Part shown: positions 1-13,297 of the stretch, piece after piece | Layout: every line of letters starts with the position of its first letter | Position numbering within the stretch: the stretch's first letter is position 1 | Source of the DNA: Caenorhabditis elegans | Lineage: Eukaryota; Nematoda; Chromadorea; Rhabditida; Rhabditidae | DNA length: 64,000 nt | NCBI RefSeq assembly: GCF_000002985.6 | Contig: NC_003284.9 | Location: forward strand, 12,586,001 to 12,650,000 | Reading direction: 5' to 3' | Notes under the pieces: model-generated | Seen by the model: the letters and a program-made list of their open reading frames with translations, nothing else | Database searches by the model: none | What the model was told of the DNA's origin: nothing | Made by a program: the position numbers and the translations under genes

Positions 1-439
1 GCTCCCTAATCTAAAAAACAAAAATGTGCTATGTGAGGCTTAAGACTGCACGACAAGTATGAATGTTTGCTTTTTTCTTCTACATTTTCTTGACTAACCC
101 GTCTGGTCCTTTCAGGAACTGATTCATTGCTTTTGAGGACGACTCTTCGGTTGATGAAGTTGTATCCACAAAAATATGATCACTTGGAACGTGATTACGG
201 GTTCTGAAGTTAATCCTCCAATGCACCAGCTCTGCGTATTCTGGAGAATGCTCCAGTTCGTTCTCTTTATCAGTTTCCACGGACTCCTCCACAAAATCGT
301 ATTCTGAGTCACTTTCCAATTCGACACCGATCTTCTCCAAGCCAAGCATTTGTTCCAGTGAAATTCCCTTGTCCTCTTCGTCTTTGAGCAAGTTTTTTTC
401 TTCGGTTGCTTCCAACTGAACTAGCGCACAAGATTCCAT
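1..439 (-). CDS. Acidic hypothetical protein, 5' part (runs off left edge)
   Basis: I do not recognise this protein. The ATG at 439 lies just behind a poly-T/AG acceptor (about 447-456 on the minus strand), the usual layout for a trans-spliced nematode first exon. The first ~113 codons are rich in Glu, Asp and Ser, with no signal peptide or membrane segment, suggesting an intracellular, partly disordered protein. Reading straight through, the frame stops at 80-82 after 119 codons. A better model is splicing at 98 (donor GTTAGT) to an acceptor TTTTTTAG at 11-12, an 88-bp intron that restores an open frame (Asp-Gly-Leu-Gly-Ser) into positions 10-1 and off the window. I prefer the spliced, partial model. 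The function is unknown. Confidence 0.55.
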
Positions 440-2694
440 TGCCGTTCTAAAAAAAAGGTGTTACATTTGGAATGAGCGTAATGTGAATGCGTGTCGTCAC
501 AAAGGGACAAAAAAGAACGCGACAAGTGTCGCTTGCACAATTGAGCCCATTGAGAGAGAAGAAAAAGCTAGGACCTTGTAGTCGCGGCCGCTAAGCAACA
601 GAGTATATGCAAAAATTATTGCTCTGAAAAAACCATGAACTAGAAATTTATGGGCATCGAGATTCTCGAGTTCTAGACACAAAACTGAAATGAAGGCGTT
701 TGCTATCGTAAAGTACAACATCTAAGAAAAAGGGCGGAGCGAGGAGCCATGTAACGGAAGAAGAGGCGGGCGCTGAAAGAAAGAGCTGGCAACCAAAAAG
801 GTCTTGGAATACTGTAGTAGGTCATCAAACTATAGCTCTCAACCCTTTTAACAAAATGAATTTCTTGGGTGTCGGCATTTTTGTTCGTCTTGGCGCCTAC
901 CACCGCGAGAAGTGGAATTGGAAATAGGATTTGTCAGAAAAAACAGAAAAAGAACGAAGAAGAAAAATGAGGATAGGAAAGAAGTCTCTAAGTACAAGAC
1001 GTTCGAGCGAAACGCATGAAAACCAGAAAAGCATGCGAAGAGCTCCACTCCTCATCTTGCATGTCTAAAAAGCTCACAAAAAGAACCCATTGAGCCCCCA
1101 TTACAAAGAGTCACTTGTTTAATATAGTTGACACGCAAGCCAAGATACCAATGGTCTGTCGAAGAGGAGAAATTCAAAATTAGGAAATTGCGGATACCGA
1201 ATGAAAATTAGAAATGAAAAATAAGAAATGAAAATGACAAGGGAATGAGTAAATGGAAATACTAATAATATGGGGAGAACCGAAGAAAAAGAGAGCTCGT
1301 TGAGTCAGAATGAACATAAGCTTCCGAGTGAATTGTTTACGGGCTTCTGGTGACAAAGGACGACGTCTACAAGACCCGATACACTACGATGTTGTTTTAA
1401 TAAATCATCAACGTACAAAACTGCTCCAACGAGCATGTGATTGACTACAGACGTAGTCTACAAAAAAAGTATCACGGGGTTATACTGCGGGAAAGTGCAA
1501 GAGCTAACAGCAGACTGGCGGCTCCCAGGAGAAGTCAAACTTCTTATACCAAAACCAATGCATTTGATAAATGTCAAGAAGAGAGCAATGATTATAGGCT
1601 GAGTAAAGGTTGTATGATGGAATAGTGAGGAAGTAATCGTTGAGCTTTAGATAAATATTTTGTAATGTGATCATTAAAATTAAATGCACTTTTTTAGTTT
1701 CCCATTATTATGAAATTCCGTTTTTTCCTATCAGCGCAGCTCCCCATTGCTCAAATTTGAAAAGTTATTCCTTGGTTGACTTGGAAGATATCAATAAATA
1801 GTTAACTGCGAAAGTTTAGAAAAATGTTGAAAATTATTTTTTCAAGTGTCTAATTTTTATCACAGCTAAAACCAACAGGAACATGAGCAGTTAAAGTTGA
1901 GCAAAGTGGTGATGCACTAATGGAAACAATACGGTAATTTTATCAACCTGGTCATTTTTATACTCTACTTAAAGACAATTTTGTGCATCGGTTGACATCA
2001 TATAATCTAATAATTAGAGTTTAAATAAATAAATAAAGTTAAGGGTTTATGAATTTTTTTTCGTGTCCAATAGTTTATGGAACGAAAAAATACCGAAATA
2101 GTTGAATGCAATCAGTTGCTAATGCAGTCTTTTTTACGAATTTCATAATTGGCCACATTGCTGGCAAGCTTGAATTTTTCTTAAAACCGTATGTTATTGG
2201 TATAGAGTAACGCATAGAATCACACACAGGAAAAGGCCATGAAAACGTTTTTTCACCTAAGTACACTTTTTTTTTTCAACAGTCTATTCCAATGACGTGT
2301 GCTGGATATCATATAACAATTGCACAAAAAAATAATCAAAAATTCCGATGTTGACTACCTAATCAGGCAATGATTCTCGGATTTCGCATTAACCGGACGT
2401 GAATACCTTATTCGATTGAATGCAGAGCATTGATCAGAACAGAAAATTTGTGTGTATTTACGTCACAAAATTTTGTATTTCATTGTAGTTTTCGCAAACC
2501 GAAACCATGATTCCGTTTGTTAGATTATGATTTGGCTCTTAAAATTGGTAGTTTTAAAATATCTCACTTAAGGGCCAGTAGGGACTTGGTCTAAATATTC
2601 TAGAAATTTCTAAAATCGGTTATGTTAGGTTACCATACAAATTGTTTCCACTTTTTTTCTAAATTTGGAGTGATTTTTAACAACTTGCTTACTG

Positions 2695-2890
2695 TCGCTT
2701 AGGCCTGTAGTGTGGGTAGCCTAAAATCTTTTGGGTCGGCCGGGTTGGGGTCGCGACCCCACCCAGTTTTCAAAAATTTTTCAAACTTGGAAAAAACACA
2801 TTGTTTTGAAAAACCGTTTTTTCACGTTTGATCTCATAACTATTTGTATCGAAAATAGTGATTTTTTCAAATTTTGCTCGCCCTAAAGAT
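2695..2890. repeat. Dispersed repeat fragment, related to 61,835-61,940
   Basis: A GC-richer patch with the palindrome GGGGTCGCGACCCC (about 2,747-2,760) precedes a stretch reading CACGTTTGATCTCATAACT then GTATCGAAAATAG. A similar order (GGGTCGACC, then AATCTCATAATTTTCGTATCGAAAA) occurs at 61,850-61,935. I infer two old copies of one dispersed repeat. No terminal repeat or target duplication is clear. Confidence 0.35.
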
Positions 2891-3708
2891 AAGAGGGAAA
2901 CCTAGTGGATACATGATTTAATTTGGCAAAAAAAAGAAATACTAAATTTAGACTTTTTAAATTCTAAAACAATTACGCCTCCGCAAATATCGTGGCCCAA
3001 ATTAGATTGAACTTTAACTCATCAAATTAATACTTTATTTATAAATAATATGTAGAATCTGTTTTGCTCGGCACGCCTCCTCAAAATTCTTGTTTCTTTC
3101 TTTTGATAGTACATATGTATTAATTTGTTACGAAGTTGATTTCTGAGATAGAAACGAGACATATCATTTGAATCTTACTTCCTTAAGTGCTCAAAGATTA
3201 CTTGGACACATTCATGCCGTAAGCGGATTGAGCAGATGTGATGTGAATCACACGTAACGAGCAACCGTGGGACCTTTATTAATCTGGAAAAAATTGTGAG
3301 AAAGATTTTTCTTTCTTGCTCAAAATTCATTTTGACAAGAGGTTGGAGGTTGCTGAATTTATGTTTTATGACAGGTGGATAAAATGTACGAAATAAAGTT
3401 TGAGTTATGGGTGGTTCCAACCAGCACACTAAAATGAATACGACTACGAGCATCTAGGGCACCCTCCCCCCACCACTTCTCAAATTTATGACATATTCTT
3501 TCTTCATCTTCAAACCGGGCAAAACATATTACGCGTTTCTTTTCTTCTACGTCTACTAGAAGTGGCGTGGCACATACTTTATTGTGGTCTCAGGGAATCG
3601 TGGGGGAGAAAAGCAAAGGAGGAGCTGCGCGGAAGATTGGAGGCTTTGTAGATTTCCATCTAGAAGGGGAAAGATTACTCAAAAAACCTTCTTGTTGGAT
3701 GGAAAGAT

Positions 3709-3721
3709 GGGGGGGGGGGGG
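3709..3721 (+). repeat. Mononucleotide G tract, 13 G
   Basis: Uninterrupted run of 13 G. Runs of this length can form G-quadruplexes and in C. elegans are kept stable by the DOG-1/FANCJ helicase (family knowledge). Length may vary between isolates or be mis-sequenced. Confidence 0.9.
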
Positions 3722-6700
3722 TGGAACTCGCGCCAGCCAAAAGATTGATGAAACAGGGGAAACGTGTGAGAGTTGTGATGGCGGCTGGCGTCTGGCGGTT
3801 GATGGCGGTGGTTCTTTTGAGAAGTGCATCAGATTGATGAAAAAAACTTAGATGTTTAGCGAGAAACTAGCCACTTGGGTTCTTGTTAAACTCAACTATT
3901 CTTGGGTTTTTCAAAAACGGGAAGGAGTGTTGGGTTTTTGAGAGAAAAAAAAGGAGCAACTTTTTTTGGTGAATACTTTCCAAAGCATGAAGCGAATTTT
4001 GTATCAATAATTAATGCAACAATTATTTCATTTGGTCATTTTCACTGGAATACTAATAGTCACGGAATTCGAATAAAAACTACATTTTAATGAGAGAAGA
4101 GGTAATCGTATTTAATATTCATTTCAGGAAGGCCTTATCAAAAATTTTTGATTCTCTGGGGTGCGCAGAAAACATTCTTTATTAGCACAATTGGCCACCT
4201 TTTTGTAATTATCTCAAAAATTGGGATATAAAAAAGATTTCTAACACTAAAAATTGAATAAAATTACGGCACTTTTTAATTTGGACACGATGAGTTCAAT
4301 TTTTATTTATTTGTCAAAATTTGTTCAATTCAATACCACGTGTCATGTTTCTATTTCGGTTAAAACATGGTTACTTCCTGAGCCTTAGAAAACATAATTT
4401 TATATTTTTCTTAATTAAAGAAAACAGAACTGACATTATTATTGTTGTAGAAAATCTATCAGAATGGTGTATTCAAAATAAAATAAAAAGCGATGAGGAG
4501 ACAAAATAGAAGTTTCGCGCATTAGATTGAAAAAAACTACCGCAATATTTCACAAAATAAACCATATTTTTAACTGCACTTGAAATTTCAAAAAAGAAAT
4601 AATTTTGTTACTGCTGATAAGATAATAAACTAGCTAAAATTCAGTTTGAAAAACTTTGCAAATCCACAAAAAATACATATTCAATAAAATAGTAAGAAAT
4701 AATATTTATGAACAATATCTTATCTCATTTTTCATCTGTTACAATACTGTCATCTTAAATATCCGGATATATTAGTGTAATCAACTGAAAAAACTAACGC
4801 CCGATGTTCGACCACCCACCCAGCTTCTCCGTCCCACACTTTAAACACCCACAAATTGGATAGCAATTGGCGGATTTTAAATTACCATTCTCATGGCAGT
4901 CTATTCTCGTTCTTGATCATTGATGATCAGAAAATATTTAGGAAAAAAAGATATTTCTTGGAAAAAGTTATCTGATAGGTTTCCATCTTTGGCAAACAAG
5001 TCAATTATTTTTGGTTAATGAGAAAGAAAGTAGGGACAAAAATGAGAAATATTTCTTGAATATTTTTTGCAACATCACTATTAGGTCACTTATGAATAAA
5101 CTCCTTGTGACTGATAATTTCTTAACTTGATTTTCAGATCTTAGTGAGCTTAAATTCGCTCTCTCTAGAACTATATTGTTCACAAAATCAAAACGTTAGC
5201 AGCAACAAAAATAACAAAATTCAACAGAAATTAAGTGTCCAAAAAAGCAGCTTTTAGTGAATTTTCGAATCCATCTACCTCGTTGCATTTTTCTATACCC
5301 GGAAATTAGTAGAGCAGCTGATTATTTATTCTGCAAATTTTGAAGTGTGCAAAATAGCAAGGAAGGGTCTCGTAACTTTCGATTTGCAAAATTTCACCAC
5401 TTCAGATTTTTTTGGGTTGAGTCATATTCCCACTTTTGCTTTTTTGAAAAGTGCAAATTTTCTTAAAAGGCTAAAATTTCTAACAAATCACACTAAAACA
5501 AAATGAGAAAATTTAAACCAAAATCTTATGAATCTAGACCAAATTTGCAAAAAAACGGAATCAGTGTTTTCTTAGGCAAAATTATAGGTTGAACATAGAA
5601 CATAGGTTCCATGACTACATAGAATTCATTGCGCCTAAAAATTGGGAACCGGTTTTCCTTTGAGAGTGCCACCTAGATTTTTCCTGAAAAATCAAACAGA
5701 TGAAACATTTAATTTTCTTGGCAGAAATCACACGAAAATTTGGAAAATGGAGAGCAAAAATAATATGCGTAGAAAATAGGAAAACTGAGTAATTACAAAG
5801 TGATCAGTCATGTTTTTGCAGTTACCACTATGAAGTTCATAGATTACTTGTTTGCAAATTTGCACTTTTGTCTTGATTTATTGCTCAGGAAACGATGATG
5901 TAGAGCTAACAAATGTCCAAAACTGCCGTCAATGCAAAAACGACCTTTTTTGACATTTCCTGTCAGATATGATGCGGAAACAAGACAGATGGGCAGAAAA
6001 TTGAGAATAATATTTGGAACACAACAATAAAAAAAGCGATTGAAAAGTCAGGCTCGTGTCGACCTGTGAGACAAGAACGATATCAAGGAATAGGGTAGAA
6101 CATTGTAGACAGAGAGGCCACAAAAAACCGATTAATGGACGGAGCTGCGCCCAGGGGCATTGTCCATCTGGCGACGCTTATGCCTGGATCTACAATTACT
6201 ACCTGTGTGGGTGCAAACATACTGAGAAACAGAGAAAAAATGAGGCAAAGAGACGACCTTGAGTCCCAAATTGAGGAGACCAGAGGCTACCATTAATCTT
6301 TCAGCAATGATCGTAAAATGCGGCACGCTGGTGGGTTCTGTGCAGAAACTAAACTGCACACAACCGTTTTTTTTTACTGTCGCCTGGTTTTCTTTCAGAT
6401 CAGGGAAGTCAGCAGTTTGATTTAGGTAAAAAAGAACCTACTTTGAAAGTTTTTATTTTTATTAGCTGATAAAATTCAAAAACCAAAAAATATAGTAACT
6501 ATCAGAAATAGTTGCCGCAAAATCAAGTTTTCTTGAAAAATAGAAACTAGTATTCGAAATGTTCAAGAAGGTTCAAATAGTAGTTAAGAATCATGTGTCT
6601 GCAGTAACATAGACTAATTCGAATGACCGAAAATAGTTTCAAAAGATGGGTGATTTGAAAATAATACGGTTGGAGAGAGGAAAAAAAACTTTGAAAGTAA

Positions 6701-9700
6701 TCGACATATAGGACTTGCTATGTGTAGCCGGAGGGATCTTTGTTTTTTTCAAGTTAGTGGGAATTCTGTGAAAAAATTTCATAATATAGGTCAACATGAC
6801 AAAAGCATTCCAAAAACATCGGTTTTTTTTTCAAAAATTTTGGTCAAAGTTTAGTTAAAGGAAAATAAAACAGATTTTTCAAAAAAATGTTGAGTAAATT
6901 TGAACGTAGTTTCATCATATTCACGTTCAACATTTAAAAATAAACCAAATTTAAATTGAAAAATGATGTTTAAAAAATTAGGCGGTTATCCAAAATATGA
7001 ATAATATTTTTCTGTAGCTGCCCCTTTTTTGTTAGAGATTTTAATAAATTATTTTTTTAAAGTGGAATAGGTTTACTACAGTATTTAGTCATTTTAGCAT
7101 AATAAAAGTTATTTTTAACAAATTTCTTACTAGCAGCGAAACCCAAATTTTGTACAAAAATATTTCATTTTGATGATTTAGTTTGACAGTTCACATCTCA
7201 CCTTGTTCAAAATGTTTAAAAAAAAACTGTTCCATTTTTAGTACAACTTAATACGGGTTCTATGAGTAAATAAATGCAACACAAGGCTAACAGATATAGG
7301 AAAAAAGTACATTTTTCCAGAAATGGAACTATTTGTCAAAACGGCCGCTTTTACTATAAAAGTGGCAGAAAAACACAACATAACATTTCTGAGAAAAAAC
7401 CAATATGTACTGTCAATCACTAATGCATTTTTTGATTGAATTAAAAGGTTTCGTTTTGTTTCTTCAAACTTTGGCATTCATGTTGTGGCATATGCACAAT
7501 TATCAAAAAAAATGAAATCGGGTTTACCTATAGTCTAGTTCTGAAACGAAGAAAATTTTAGTTTCATGTAATTGTATAGTATTCTTTAAGAAAAAAAACC
7601 TTAATTGATTGTTCGGTTTAGAATCTGATTAGCTTCAAAACAGCATAGTCAAGGCCAGATGCTAAGTTACAATATGCCAAACTCTAAACCCGGAACAATA
7701 TGCAATAGACTTGCGAAAAAATTTATCGACGTTCGCGTGCCCTCCCGCTGAGAAGTTGAAGTCAAGTCATGGTGGGCCATCTGGCATTTTGATGAGATTT
7801 TTCGAAATTCGATCGAACAAAAAAATTATTATGACAACATAAGAGAGGCTCTGAGGTTGTGGAGATGATCAAAGATCGCCATCCGGATAGGTAATTTTGC
7901 CTGTTACGTTGACGAGATGATGATGTTCGAGGCGACGGACAGCGAGCGCAGCCAATAATTATGAACTTGTTGTCAGATTTCGTTTTAGGCGTCTAGCGAC
8001 TGTTGACGGAAACAATGATGACTACTCAATTACCACAACGTCTTCGGTTTTTTCCACTATATAATCGTGTCCGATATAACATTCTCTAGTAGTTCATCCT
8101 CAAACCAATTCCCTTGTCCTCACCCTCTAAATGGTCATAATTGCTGTTTTCGTGCAATGGGCACAGGTGAAATGGATGTAGAAAACAAACAAAAAAATCA
8201 TGGGAAAAACTCAAGAGAAGTCGGAAATTGCTAATTGCTATGTTATTATATTTTCTGAATTCAGAAGAAAGTAATCAGAAAATATATTTTATCTAGAACC
8301 GGTTTTTCTAATAACTTATTTTTAGGAGTTATACAATAATTTTACAAATAGACAGTGACAATATAAAATATGCGAAATGTGTGTGGAACACCGCGGACTA
8401 CGTTCTAAATCTACGTTCGACGTGTACTTACTGTAAGATGGTCTAATTTTCTAGCACCCCTCTCACTTTAAGTAATTATGTTATCAATAATAAATTTTCA
8501 ATTTACGGCAGTTTCAAAAATGTTTGTCCACCTCAATCATTCTAGTTTGGAGCAACTTTTTTCTGGCTCAAATTCAAAAATAATCTGTATGCAGCAAAAA
8601 AGTTATGAAATTTGACCCGGAACATATTTTCGCCCTTAATTTAAAAAGTCGTAAATTTGTTTGGCAAAATATTTCTGAATGTCAAGTGTAAAGTTCAATA
8701 ACTAAGAAAATTTGGAAAAGATATAAAAAATTTGGCATTTGTTTCATTAAATGAAGAACTATAAGAACAACAGAACCAATTTTAGGTTAACTTTCATAAT
8801 CAAAGTCACAGTTAATTAAGTTAGATATGAAACGTTTCTGATTTTCTGAAGGTTGTTCAAATATCGGACCTTACATTTACTTTAAATTATTATTCTTAAA
8901 AATTCATTATTAAAATACTATTTTTCTCGATTTCGTTACTTCCTCTTGAGTTACAAACGATTTAAAAGTTTGAACTTTTCAAACATAATTTTAATGAATG
9001 ACTGAAACACTAAAACTGACTTGAAGCAAACATCTAGCGCAACTAGTAGCCCAATTTTTCCCCAAATATTGCCACAAACAAATATAATCTGCTCTTAATA
9101 TCTTTTGCATACGCATATATGTATCATGAATAAGAACTCTTTGCCTCACGTCTACACCAAACTGAGACAATAGCTTCACGATCAAAAATCTAATTTCCGA
9201 GAGGATTTAGCAGAGTTTTATGGTCAATTGTGGGCTCGTTTCTCATTATTGTCCCGATTCCTGCAAATTTCAGTTTCGCAATGCATCGCGTCACGCCGTG
9301 GTTGCAAAAAATGGCAAGATTCAAAAAAGTCCGATCAAAAAAGAATGAATTATAGAGCAAAATTGTATAGTACTTGGAAGTGGGTGCCGCAAAGTCTGAC
9401 AGAGCCATCATAAGACACAATTACAACGACAAAAGGCACTAATCATATTATGGTCGAGATATTCTAGAAATTTCGAAAAATAAATCAGGGTTATTAGAGA
9501 GTGACGAAGATTGAGGGAAGAAAAGTGTGAGCAAATTCTTTATAATTGGAGTTTGTAGAAAACATGGAAAAATATAAAGGAAGCACATAGATTAGGGAAC
9601 AATTAAAAACTCAAACTTACACCTTTAATTTTTCTCAATATTCCGTTAATAAAAGTATATCGAATAAGGCGCGTTTTTAAGCAAAAATAATAATTTGAAT

Positions 9701-11017
9701 TCAAATCACTGAAGACATTTCCACGCTAATTCAAGTTCAGCCGCTCCAAGCCACTTTTGGCAATTTCAAGCTGAGATCATTCACTTCTTAGAAGAACGAT
9801 TATAAAACCCAAATTTCCATTTTTAAAATAAAATTCAAACTTGTAGCGCATCAACACAAAACCAAGTAAAGTTAAAAAACGTATATTACTTCAGTTAAAA
9901 GATAAAAAACTATAAACTCTTAATAAATAGCAACATTTTTGACGTATACTTTCTCTACATTCTCAATTACAAACTCTACTTGTCAGTTAATCAAAAAAGC
10001 AACAAAAATTTTATAAAACTTACAAACCAGCCAATGCGCCATTTATGATCTTACGGACGTCAACAAACTCGAAAATTGCAGGGTATTCAAAGTGATAGAC
10101 CTTATATTTATAGTCTTATCAACTCTTAACGCGTTTAACAATAAGAGTACTTGCCGAACGTTATCGGAAAAAAGCTTTTCATCTAAAAGAGTGAAACTAT
10201 GCTCGGAGAATGATAAAGAAATAGCAAAACAGTTGAATGTGAGAGAATGATCAAAGATTAACTGTGAATCTCATCGATGTGAAAAATTTTAGTAGTCTGG
10301 GAAAGTATTTCCCGAAAATTAAATGTAGTGATAGACTATCAATAAATTTGTATCCTAAAAGTAGAAGTATATACTTTATCCTGAGTAAGTATTTAGAGTA
10401 TGAACAATTCGTAATGCGTAACCCGGAACTAATGATTACACTACATATTTTATTGAGCATTTAAATTATTGTTATGTGGTTCAAAAACCGTTTTTTTTGT
10501 TTTTGCCATGACTTCCTGTTTTATATTACCTAACTTATAAAAAACCAAAGTGCATATTTCAAATTTGTTTCTTTTGATTTCATTGCAGCGGCTGACAAAC
10601 AATGATGATTGAGATAAAATATGCTAAAATTTAAATCATTTTTAAAATTTCAATTAAAACAAAAATTACAAAAATTACGGTGTTATTATATTTTTCAGAC
10701 TCCATATCAGAGCATAATTAGTAAAAGTTTATCAATTAAATATCTTCAAACTGAAACATGAAACAAACATGAAACATAAAGTTCTATAAGACATCAGCCA
10801 AAAGAGTGAATCAATGGCGTTTTAATAGATTTTTCACCACAATCAAATAATTAAAATTAGAATTAGTGTGGCATGGCCAGAGATATCTCAAACAGCAAAA
10901 ACTTGAAAATATGCTGAACACAGTTTTTACAATTTCTGAAGTCAAAAAAAAGGGAAAAATACAATATTTAGAATGCAATGATGATCCAGCGAACTGAGAG
11001 CATTTTGGCGTCAAAAT

Positions 11018-11060
11018 ACCTATACCTATACCTAATACCTAATACCTAAACAACACCTAA
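11018..11060. repeat. Short tandem repeat, CCTATAC/CCTAATAC type
   Basis: Six or so imperfect copies of a 6-8 base unit (ACCTATACCTATACCTAATACC and variants). It is not the nematode telomere unit TTAGGC or its complement. Confidence 0.7.
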
Positions 11061-11167
11061 AAATAATTTTTTCTTTCTACTAAAAATTTTCTGAACCTGA
11101 AAACGAGCATCATCGTGTCGATTTTCTCCTAAAGTTGCAGCTATTGATAAAAGCGTTAAATTTCTAA

Positions 11168-11437
11168 ATGTTCGATAACAAACACCGCCGGATTACCGCC
11201 CATTTTCTTGTCGGAACAGGAAATTACGTGGCACCTGAAGTAATTGCCAAACCCGGGCCCAATCAGAGTTGTGATTGGTGGTTGACTGGAGTGGTTTTAT
11301 GTAAGATGGTATTTGGAAGAGTGCCATTTCATGATGATACACCCGGTGGAACACAATATCGCATTAAGAATTGGAGAAGCTTCCTTGATTTTGTATATTG
11401 TGGAAATCTATCCAAAGATTGCCTTACGATGATTTAA
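11168..11437 (+). pseudogene. LATS/warts-like protein kinase fragment (C-lobe only)
   Basis: The 89-codon frame reads as the activation segment and following helices of an AGC/NDR kinase. It has GTGNYVAPEVIAKPG (subdomain VIII, APE), then SCDWW..GVVL (subdomain IX), then a PFHDDTPGGTQ and NWRSFLDF stretch typical of LATS/warts kinases; to my recollection it closely resembles C. elegans WTS-1. The ATP-binding lobe, the catalytic HRD loop and the DFG motif are absent. The activation-loop serine expected in AHS.VGT is Phe here (TAHFLVGT). The frame stops within a conserved helix, and the remaining C-lobe is missing. There are no introns, so it may be a retro-copy fragment or a partial duplication. 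A functional kinase is excluded by the missing parts. Confidence 0.8.
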
Positions 11438-12119
11438 AAGAATGTGCAAAATATGTCAAAGATTCAGTAATGACAATTTCGCTTTTCTTTCATCCAAAAA
11501 TAAAACCACCATAGTTGGTACATTCACTAGTAGAACTCCTTCCTTTAGTAGGACTCTTATTCATAGTACAGGGTGGGCCAAAAGTATGGTAACACTGGCG
11601 CGCTTTTTTACATGAGCTTTTCGCCCGACTGCCACATCATAAATACATTTTTCTATCAAATACTGATAGCTGAATAAATTTCCTTCAATTGGACTTAAAA
11701 TTTATAATGTTTCCCAATAAGGTGCGCTCTTTATCACCTCGGCAATCTGACGAACCCTTTCGCCGAAACGGTGTTTTGGCACGCGGCACTTCCCACACAA
11801 ACAAACCTCCCACGCCCGCCAATAATTTATAAATGTATTATTTTTATGTTAAATTAGGAGTTAAAGAAGTGAAGAAGCGTTTTTGATTGTTTTTGTAGCA
11901 TATAAAATTTTTCTGTGTCGACACTGGCGCCTAGAAAGTACCTTTGAATATTTCATGAACTCAACTTTGCGAAAATTTTCTCAGTATTTTTTGGTTTCAC
12001 AAGGCGTAACGACCCACAAATCATCCGAGTTCAATTTTCTATAAAAATTCTGGAAAGTCGGGTCAAAACGCGCCAAAAAGTACTGAAATGAATTTTTCTG
12101 CATACTGCTGCCGCCTTGT
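11438..12119. other. Intergenic segment with possible transposon end
   Basis: No gene seen. At 11,570-11,592 the sequence TA-CAGGGTGGGCCAAAAGT resembles the ends of small DNA transposons. I did not find a matching inverted end downstream, so a full element is not called. Confidence 0.4.
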
Positions 12120-13297
12120 CAAATCCACGTGGGTCTGGATACAAAACATGCGGTGGAAGAGATTCCAAACACGAGTTATGCTCCAAATGGGAAGTGGCAA
12201 AACGTTGTGCATTGACACGATCATCTGTGCTTCTTTTCCAACAAACCATCAATGAGCTTTGTGCGTTCATATTCGACAAAGAAGAAGAACCCTTGAAGTG
12301 CCGAGTTTCCTCGGAACCCATTCTAAAAAAATAGTAATTGAAACATCAATCAATAAGAACACTGACTTGTGTTTCCGTTGATATCGTTTCCATTTTCCGA
12401 TCAACTTTTGAAAAATCAGAATCTTCAATACTTCTAGCTCCTGCATAAGAATTTGAATCGATATCATTACGCACGAGTCCAGCGTGAGATTGCACATTTG
12501 TTGAAAATGTAAGGACTGCGCTATTTCATGATGAGTTTCCAGATCCATTACTAAAACGTTCAGTGGTACTATTTGGATGAGATGAAATGTCTACATGCAG
12601 TGTGTTCAATGGAGCTGGTCTCGTCTTATTGAATCTGATATCAGATACACGATCATCTGAATATAATTCATTAAGTTATTTTACAACTTTACACACAAAA
12701 CGTACCATAAGATTTGAATCCATAATATTCAGCCTTGGTGTCGAGGATTCGGCTCACGTAGTTTGCCCTCTCTACATCGTTATGAATCATTTCAAAAAAA
12801 TCCAGAAGCTCAATCGCCAAAGCATCAGAAAAATAGTCACAGTCCGTCATCCTTTTGCGATAAGACATGAGGCTTCTTGGCTTCTTTCCAGCGTTGTATT
12901 CACCAAATTGAACAATACGCAAGATGGGGATACTGTAGTGGTCAGGAATATGATTCATCAATCTCCTGAGCTTGATCTTGTCATCTATTTCAACTACAAC
13001 TCTTCCATAAACCGGAACATATGGGCCAATTTCACACGGTGGATTTGTTTTCTTTCCAACACAACTACTCGCAAGTGCCGAGAAAGCTTCAGATTTCTTA
13101 GAAGCGACTGGTTCATATGTATTTTGACTGAAAAAAAGATAATTAGGACATGTGAAAATTTTAAAAACAATATATATATACCGGTTGGAACTGTTTTTTG
13201 TGTGGTTTTGGGGCAGAGCATCGATTAAAATCGCCCGATTCAGTTGATTCGAGGTCTTCAAGAAAAGTTGTTTTGAGCCAAGCTTGGGATTATTCAT
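12120..13297 (-). pseudogene. Gene A: truncated, frameshifted copy of gene B
   Basis: This is the inverted copy of the first five exons of the gene at 27,761. Exon 1 (13,297-13,182), exon 2 (13,127-12,706) and exon 3 (12,656-12,367) keep their splice sites and frame. Exon 4 (from 12,322) carries one extra base near 12,293, where CACTTCAAGGGTTC replaces CACTTCGAGGTTC. At about 12,195 a ~150-base deletion fuses exon 4 directly to the middle of exon 5, removing the intron between them. Similarity ends near 12,120-12,150 in exon 5, so the last eight exons are missing. A product would contain the shared N-terminal domain (about 180 residues) and little else. I call it a pseudogene, but a truncated protein of about 300 aa remains possible because the first three exons are intact. 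Confidence 0.85.

Larger units (their letters stand above)
440..11167. other. Long gene-free stretch
   Basis: I find no supportable gene in about 10.7 kb. The open frames are short, lack consistent splice signals and have the AT-rich composition of intergenic DNA. Visible landmarks are a 13-base G run (3,709-3,721), a segment at about 2,695-2,890 related to one near the right end of the window (61,835-61,940), and a short CCTATAC/CCTAATAC tandem repeat at about 11,018-11,060. Distal regulatory DNA or non-coding RNAs may be present, but I cannot identify any. Confidence 0.5.

Noticed and set aside
497-1048. Hydrophobic frames upstream of the left-edge gene
   Set aside because: They would need to be 5' exons, but I found no donor-acceptor pair that joins them in frame to the ATG at 439.
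6056-6359. Overlapping frames on both strands with several Cys residues
   Set aside because: No signal peptide, no splice context, and both strands are open over the same bases, as chance allows.
11018-11060. Interstitial telomere repeat
   Set aside because: Units are CCTATAC/CCTAATAC, not TTAGGC or GCCTAA.
11570-11592. Complete transposon starting with CAGGGTGGGCC
   Set aside because: Only one end is visible; no inverted partner or target duplication found.
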